This document shows, one piece after another, positions 21,909 through 24,946 of a stretch of 24,946 bases of DNA. Numbering within the stretch: the first letter of the stretch is position 1; each line of letters opens with the position of its first letter. The stretch is taken from positions 1 to 24,946 of the forward strand of contig JAWKTE010000031.1 of assembly GCA_041401985.1 (NCBI GenBank), written 5' to 3'. A model generated the notes under the pieces. That model was not told the DNA's origin. It did not search any database and worked only from the letters and a program-made list of their open reading frames with translations. A program made the translations under genes and the position numbers. This DNA comes from JACKHA01 sp041401985. GTDB taxonomy: Bacteria > Planctomycetota > Phycisphaerae > Phycisphaerales > UBA1924.

Positions 21909-24218
21909 CTACGCCGCCTTGGCCGGACGCTTCATCGCCCGAAGGACAGCGTCGACCAGCGTGGCCCGGTCGATCGGCTTCTGCAGAATGTCGCCGAAGC
22001 CCGCTTCGAGGCACTCGTCCATCTCCATCCCCGACGACGCCGTGACCGCCAGCAGCACGCCGGCGTACCCGTCCTTCCGCAGTCGCCTTGCGGCCTCGGC
22101 CCCGCCCGTCTCCGGCATGTGCAGGTCCAGCAGCACCGCGTCGAATCGCGCCCGCCGGGTCGCCATGCCGCTCCCGACGAGTTCCAGGCCCGACGCCGCG
22201 TCGCCCACCGACGCGACCTCCGCGCCGGCCCGCTCGAGGTGATGCGCGATCAGCCGACGGTTGTCGTCGCAGTCGTCCACCACCAGGATGCGAAGGCCCG
22301 CCAGCGGGCCCGGCGACGTGGGCCCTGGGGCCGGGACCGACCGCGATGACGGCGCGACCGGCGTCGCCGGTTCGGCGGGTCGGGCGGGCGTCGAGCCGTC
22401 GCTCGCGACGAGCGTGATGGACCGCTCGATGCCAATCTCGCCCGCGGCCTTCTGCAGTCCGCACGCGAGCCGCAGGGAGAACGTGGACCCCTGGCCCCGC
22501 GTGCTCGTCGCCGTCAGGTCCCCGCCCATCTGGCGGGCCAGCGACCGGGAGATCGAGAGGCCCAGCCCCGTCCCGCCGTAGTTCCGCGGTGTGCCGGCAT
22601 CGCCCTGGGTGTACGGCGTGAACAGGTGGGCCAGTTGCTCCGGCCCCATGCCGATGCCCGTGTCACGCACATCCACCGCGATGCACCGCTCCGCTCCAGC
22701 GTCGGTGTCCGCGTGCTCCTCCATCCGCACGTCCACCTCGATGGAGCCGGTGTGCGTGAACTTCACCGCGTTGCCGACCAGGTTGATCAGGATCTGCCGG
22801 AGGCGCGTCGGGTCGTTCTCGATCCGCGTCGGCACACCCGGGCCGATGTGGATCGCCAGGCCCAGACCCTTGGCGCGGGCCGCGTTGGCCTGGATCTCGC
22901 ACGCCTCGACCACCGTTCCGACCGGGGCGAACGCGATCCGCTCGACCGTCATCCGCCCGGCCTGGATCTTCGAGTGATCGAGCAGGTCGTTGACCACCGA
23001 GAGCATGTGCCGCCCGTTCCGCAGGACCGCCGCCAGTTCCGATCGCTTCCTGGCCTCGGACAGCGACTCGTCCTCGAGCAGTTGCGCGCACCCGAGCAGG
23101 GCCGACAGCGGCGAGCGGACCTCGTGGCTCATGGCCGCCAGGAACTGCGACCGGGCCTCGGTCGCAGCCTCGGCGACCTCGCGGGCGTGGCGGAGTTCCT
23201 CGGCCCGGGCGTCCAGCGCACCCAGCACCGAGTTGATGTGATCGGCCAGCGCCCCGAGTTCGTCCGCGCCGTCGGACTCGACCCGCAGCGCCGACTCGCC
23301 CGCCACCGCGATCCGCGACAGCTGCCCGGACAGCCGCGACGCCCGGTCCAGCACCAGCCGGCGCAGCGCCCGGTCCATCACCAGCCACAACGCCAGCCCG
23401 CTGGCGAGCACCAGCAGGATCGTCAGGCGAACGGTGCCGCGGCCCGTCGACGTGATGTCGCGCGGCATCGAGATCGACGCCAGTATGGCGGGCGAGCCAT
23501 CAATCCCCGCCACACCCGTCTCCGCCGTGATCGTGTCGGGAGAGGCCGTCGTGCGGACCGCCGGGCCGAGAAGGCCCGCCCCGCGCTCGGCCACCGGCTC
23601 GAGCCGCACCCGGGCCTGGACGAGCGACTCGAGTTCCCGCACCATCGCGTCGTCCAGGCGCTGCGCAAACACGAGCGTGCCCCGCGGTGGTCCCCGACGC
23701 TCGCTGTTCAGGATGGGGCGCATCGCGACGAGCGCCACCACGTCGCCATCGCGGAGAATCCCGTGGACACCGGCGCCGATCCGCGCCGGCTCGGAGAGCC
23801 AGCCCGAACGCCCGATCAGTTCGACGAACGGCGCGTCGGTCTCAACGACGCCGCCGGCGTCCTCCGAGGGCCCGCACGCCATCACGACCCGCCCATCGTT
23901 GTCGGCGAACGCCATACCCCAGAGACCAAGGGCCGCGATCGACTCGCTGTTCAGGTTCGAGTCGATGAACACCGGGTTCTGATCGGCCATGAAGGCGTAT
24001 GTGTCGTCCCAGCAGGACCAGTCGGAGGCTTTCACGTCGAGTTGCGTGTGCAGGTGGGCGATCGCCTCGCGCAGGCGCACGGCGTTCCGGACCGCGAACT
24101 CGCGCTCGAGACGCCGGTACCCGTCCATCACAACCGTCACGCACACCGCGACCACGACGAGCACCAGCACGCCCAGGGCGGCACCGATCACCAGGCCTGT
24201 TTTGCGGCTGAGTCCCAC
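21909..24218 (-). CDS. CHASE4-like hybrid sensor histidine kinase with C-terminal receiver domain
   Basis: This protein of 769 residues (from GTG 24218) has a first membrane helix (KTGLVIGAALGVLVLVVVA), a periplasmic CHASE4-like domain (about 35-240; WSCWDDTYAF, IDSNLNSESIAALGLWGM), a second helix (TILLVLASGLALWLVM), a HAMP-like linker, then HisKA with phosphorylated H365 (AAMSHEVRSPLSALLG), an ATPase domain with N483 (LINLVGNAVKF), DTGIGMGPEQ and GGTGLGLSI, and a receiver domain with acceptor D698 (FDAVLLDLHMPETGG). It senses an external signal and passes phosphate to its own receiver, probably then to an Hpt or regulator encoded elsewhere; none is in this window. A longer start at GTG 24347 is possible but would add 43 residues with no clear ribosome site. 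Confidence 0.88.
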   Translation of the reverse strand: MGLSRKTGLVIGAALGVLVLVVVAVCVTVVMDGYRRLEREFAVRNAVRLREAIAHLHTQLDVKASDWSCWDDTYAFMADQNPVFIDSNLNSESIAALGLWGMAFADNDGRVVMACGPSEDAGGVVETDAPFVELIGRSGWLSEPARIGAGVHGILRDGDVVALVAMRPILNSERRGPPRGTLVFAQRLDDAMVRELESLVQARVRLEPVAERGAGLLGPAVRTTASPDTITAETGVAGIDGSPAILASISMPRDITSTGRGTVRLTILLVLASGLALWLVMDRALRRLVLDRASRLSGQLSRIAVAGESALRVESDGADELGALADHINSVLGALDARAEELRHAREVAEAATEARSQFLAAMSHEVRSPLSALLGCAQLLEDESLSEARKRSELAAVLRNGRHMLSVVNDLLDHSKIQAGRMTVERIAFAPVGTVVEACEIQANAARAKGLGLAIHIGPGVPTRIENDPTRLRQILINLVGNAVKFTHTGSIEVDVRMEEHADTDAGAERCIAVDVRDTGIGMGPEQLAHLFTPYTQGDAGTPRNYGGTGLGLSISRSLARQMGGDLTATSTRGQGSTFSLRLACGLQKAAGEIGIERSITLVASDGSTPARPAEPATPVAPSSRSVPAPGPTSPGPLAGLRILVVDDCDDNRRLIAHHLERAGAEVASVGDAASGLELVGSGMATRRARFDAVLLDLHMPETGGAEAARRLRKDGYAGVLLAVTASSGMEMDECLEAGFGDILQKPIDRATLVDAVLRAMKRPAKAA

Positions 24219-24236
24219 GCCGGTGATTCCCCTAGC

Positions 24237-24258
24237 CGAGCCACAATCCTGTGGCTCG
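24237..24258. repeat. perfect 9-bp hairpin in the kinase leader region
   Basis: CGAGCCACA (24237-24245), loop ATCC and TGTGGCTCG (24250-24258) form a perfect stem-loop about 19 bases upstream of the GTG 24218 start. It could be an operator, an attenuator or a repeat. If translation instead begins at GTG 24347, the hairpin lies within the coding sequence. Confidence 0.6.
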
Positions 24259-24411
24259 TGGGATTCATCGACTCCCAAGCCGCCCTCCCCAACTTGCGTG
24301 CGCAGGAACGAACGATCGGGATACCACCAAGAGCGCACGCGCCCCACACCCCCAAAAGCAGGGGAGGGATATCACACCCCGCAAAACCACTGGGCAACAC
24401 ACCGCCGCGCG

Positions 24412-24946
24412 TCAGCCACGCTTCCGAAGCACACACGCGTGGAATCCACGCCCCTCGGCCCGGAACTTCCGTTCGAAGTTCGTGCCGACCAGTTCGTCGG
24501 TACCGGCGGTGGCCGGAGCCTCGAACGCCAGCAGGTCGAACGCGGGCGACGGCCCGGCGTGCCCGGGCGTCGGGCCGGGGCCGCACCAGCGGGCGAAGTG
24601 CTCCTGGTCCCACGCCCAGAGTTCGTCGTGGTCGGTCACGACTCGCAGTTCGCCCCCGGGCTCCAGCACCCGCCAGGCGTCGCGCAGGAACGCGTCCTGG
24701 ACCACCCGCTTCTTGTGGTGCCGGGACTTGGGCCACGGGTCCGAGAAGTACAGGTGGATGACCCGCACAACCGCGTCCGGGCAGCGCCACCGGAGGAACT
24801 CGGTCGCATCCGCGTGGAGCATGCGGACGTTCGCGACGCCGGCACGCCGGAGCCGGTCGGCGGCGTAGGCGTAGAACTCGCCCGCCCACTCGATGCCCAG
24901 GAAGTTCGTGCCGGGCTGGGCCGCGGCCTGGGCCAGCAGGAACGTG
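24412..24946 (-). CDS. trmB: tRNA (guanine-N7)-methyltransferase TrmB (partial, C-terminal part)
   Basis: About 177 residues are visible; the N-terminus lies beyond the window. The signature LYFSDPWPKSRHHKKRVVQ is diagnostic of TrmB, which methylates G46 of tRNAs to m7G using S-adenosylmethionine. Upstream, FLGIEWAGEFYAYAADRLRR and ANVRMLHADATEFL are part of the cofactor-binding fold, and VLEPGGELRVVTDHDELWAW follows. The end (GTNFERKFRAEGRGFHACVL) carries the family's conserved TNFERKF region. The gene is followed on the same strand by the histidine kinase after 193 bases, so they need not be one operon. Confidence 0.95.
   Translation of the reverse strand, partial: TFLLAQAAAQPGTNFLGIEWAGEFYAYAADRLRRAGVANVRMLHADATEFLRWRCPDAVVRVIHLYFSDPWPKSRHHKKRVVQDAFLRDAWRVLEPGGELRVVTDHDELWAWDQEHFARWCGPGPTPGHAGPSPAFDLLAFEAPATAGTDELVGTNFERKFRAEGRGFHACVLRKRG

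Noticed and set aside
22626..24761. 711-residue open frame on the plus strand
   Set aside because: It is antisense to the histidine kinase and trmB, with a repetitive His/Arg/Gln composition and no domain.
1..24946. CRISPR array, tRNA or rRNA genes, insertion sequences with transposase
   Set aside because: No regularly spaced repeats, no tRNA cloverleaf I could recognise by eye, and no transposase or integrase motif on either strand.

Overview
This GC-rich window reads like a planctomycete chromosome, most likely of the Phycisphaerae type. I infer this from its protein families (MEMO/AmmeMemoRadiSam B with an extra N-terminal domain, a PSP1/RicT-like protein with a long basic tail, an ExbB plus two ExbD proteins, a GT-C membrane glycosyltransferase, DUF1579, SurE) and from the GC-rich dispersed palindromes between genes. 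It is ordinary chromosomal sequence. I see no phage, integrase, transposase, CRISPR array, tRNA or rRNA.

Layout. 1-1060: the 3' end of an unrecognised gene, a possible 55-residue membrane peptide on the minus strand behind a hairpin-rich leader, and a 146-residue unknown protein (minus). 1126-5970 (plus): a MEMO-family protein, a PSP1/RicT-like protein and a four-domain S1 RNA-binding protein. 6106-7819 (minus): an ExbB-ExbD-ExbD operon with overlapping genes. 7962-13305 (plus): an operon of a large membrane glycosyltransferase, a flippase-like membrane protein and nadE, the last broken by two apparent frameshifts. 13421-14470 (minus): a rhomboid protease. 14694-15642 (plus): an ArsR regulator and an SRPBCC protein behind a clear promoter/operator. 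15767-21855 (plus): DUF1579 protein, peroxiredoxin-like lipoprotein, SurE, a small membrane protein, an M16 peptidase and a membrane-anchored ankyrin protein. 21909-24946 (minus): a CHASE4-type hybrid histidine kinase and the 3' part of trmB.

The clearest regulatory pattern is that several genes have a TANNNT -10 box only 5-7 bases before the start codon and no Shine-Dalgarno sequence (1126, 7819 minus, 7962, 16790, 17833, possibly 14673). These are probably leaderless transcripts. Other genes (2858, 15767, 18845, 19252, 20905) have a good Shine-Dalgarno sequence. The intergenic regions hold several palindromic elements: a 25-bp inverted repeat between nadE and the rhomboid gene, and a nested palindrome block between two identical 35-bp direct repeats at 16478-16740.

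I do not see a convincing new multi-gene system. The best leads are the leaderless promoter class, the palindrome block, the structured leader of the small peptide, and the question of whether nadE is really broken.
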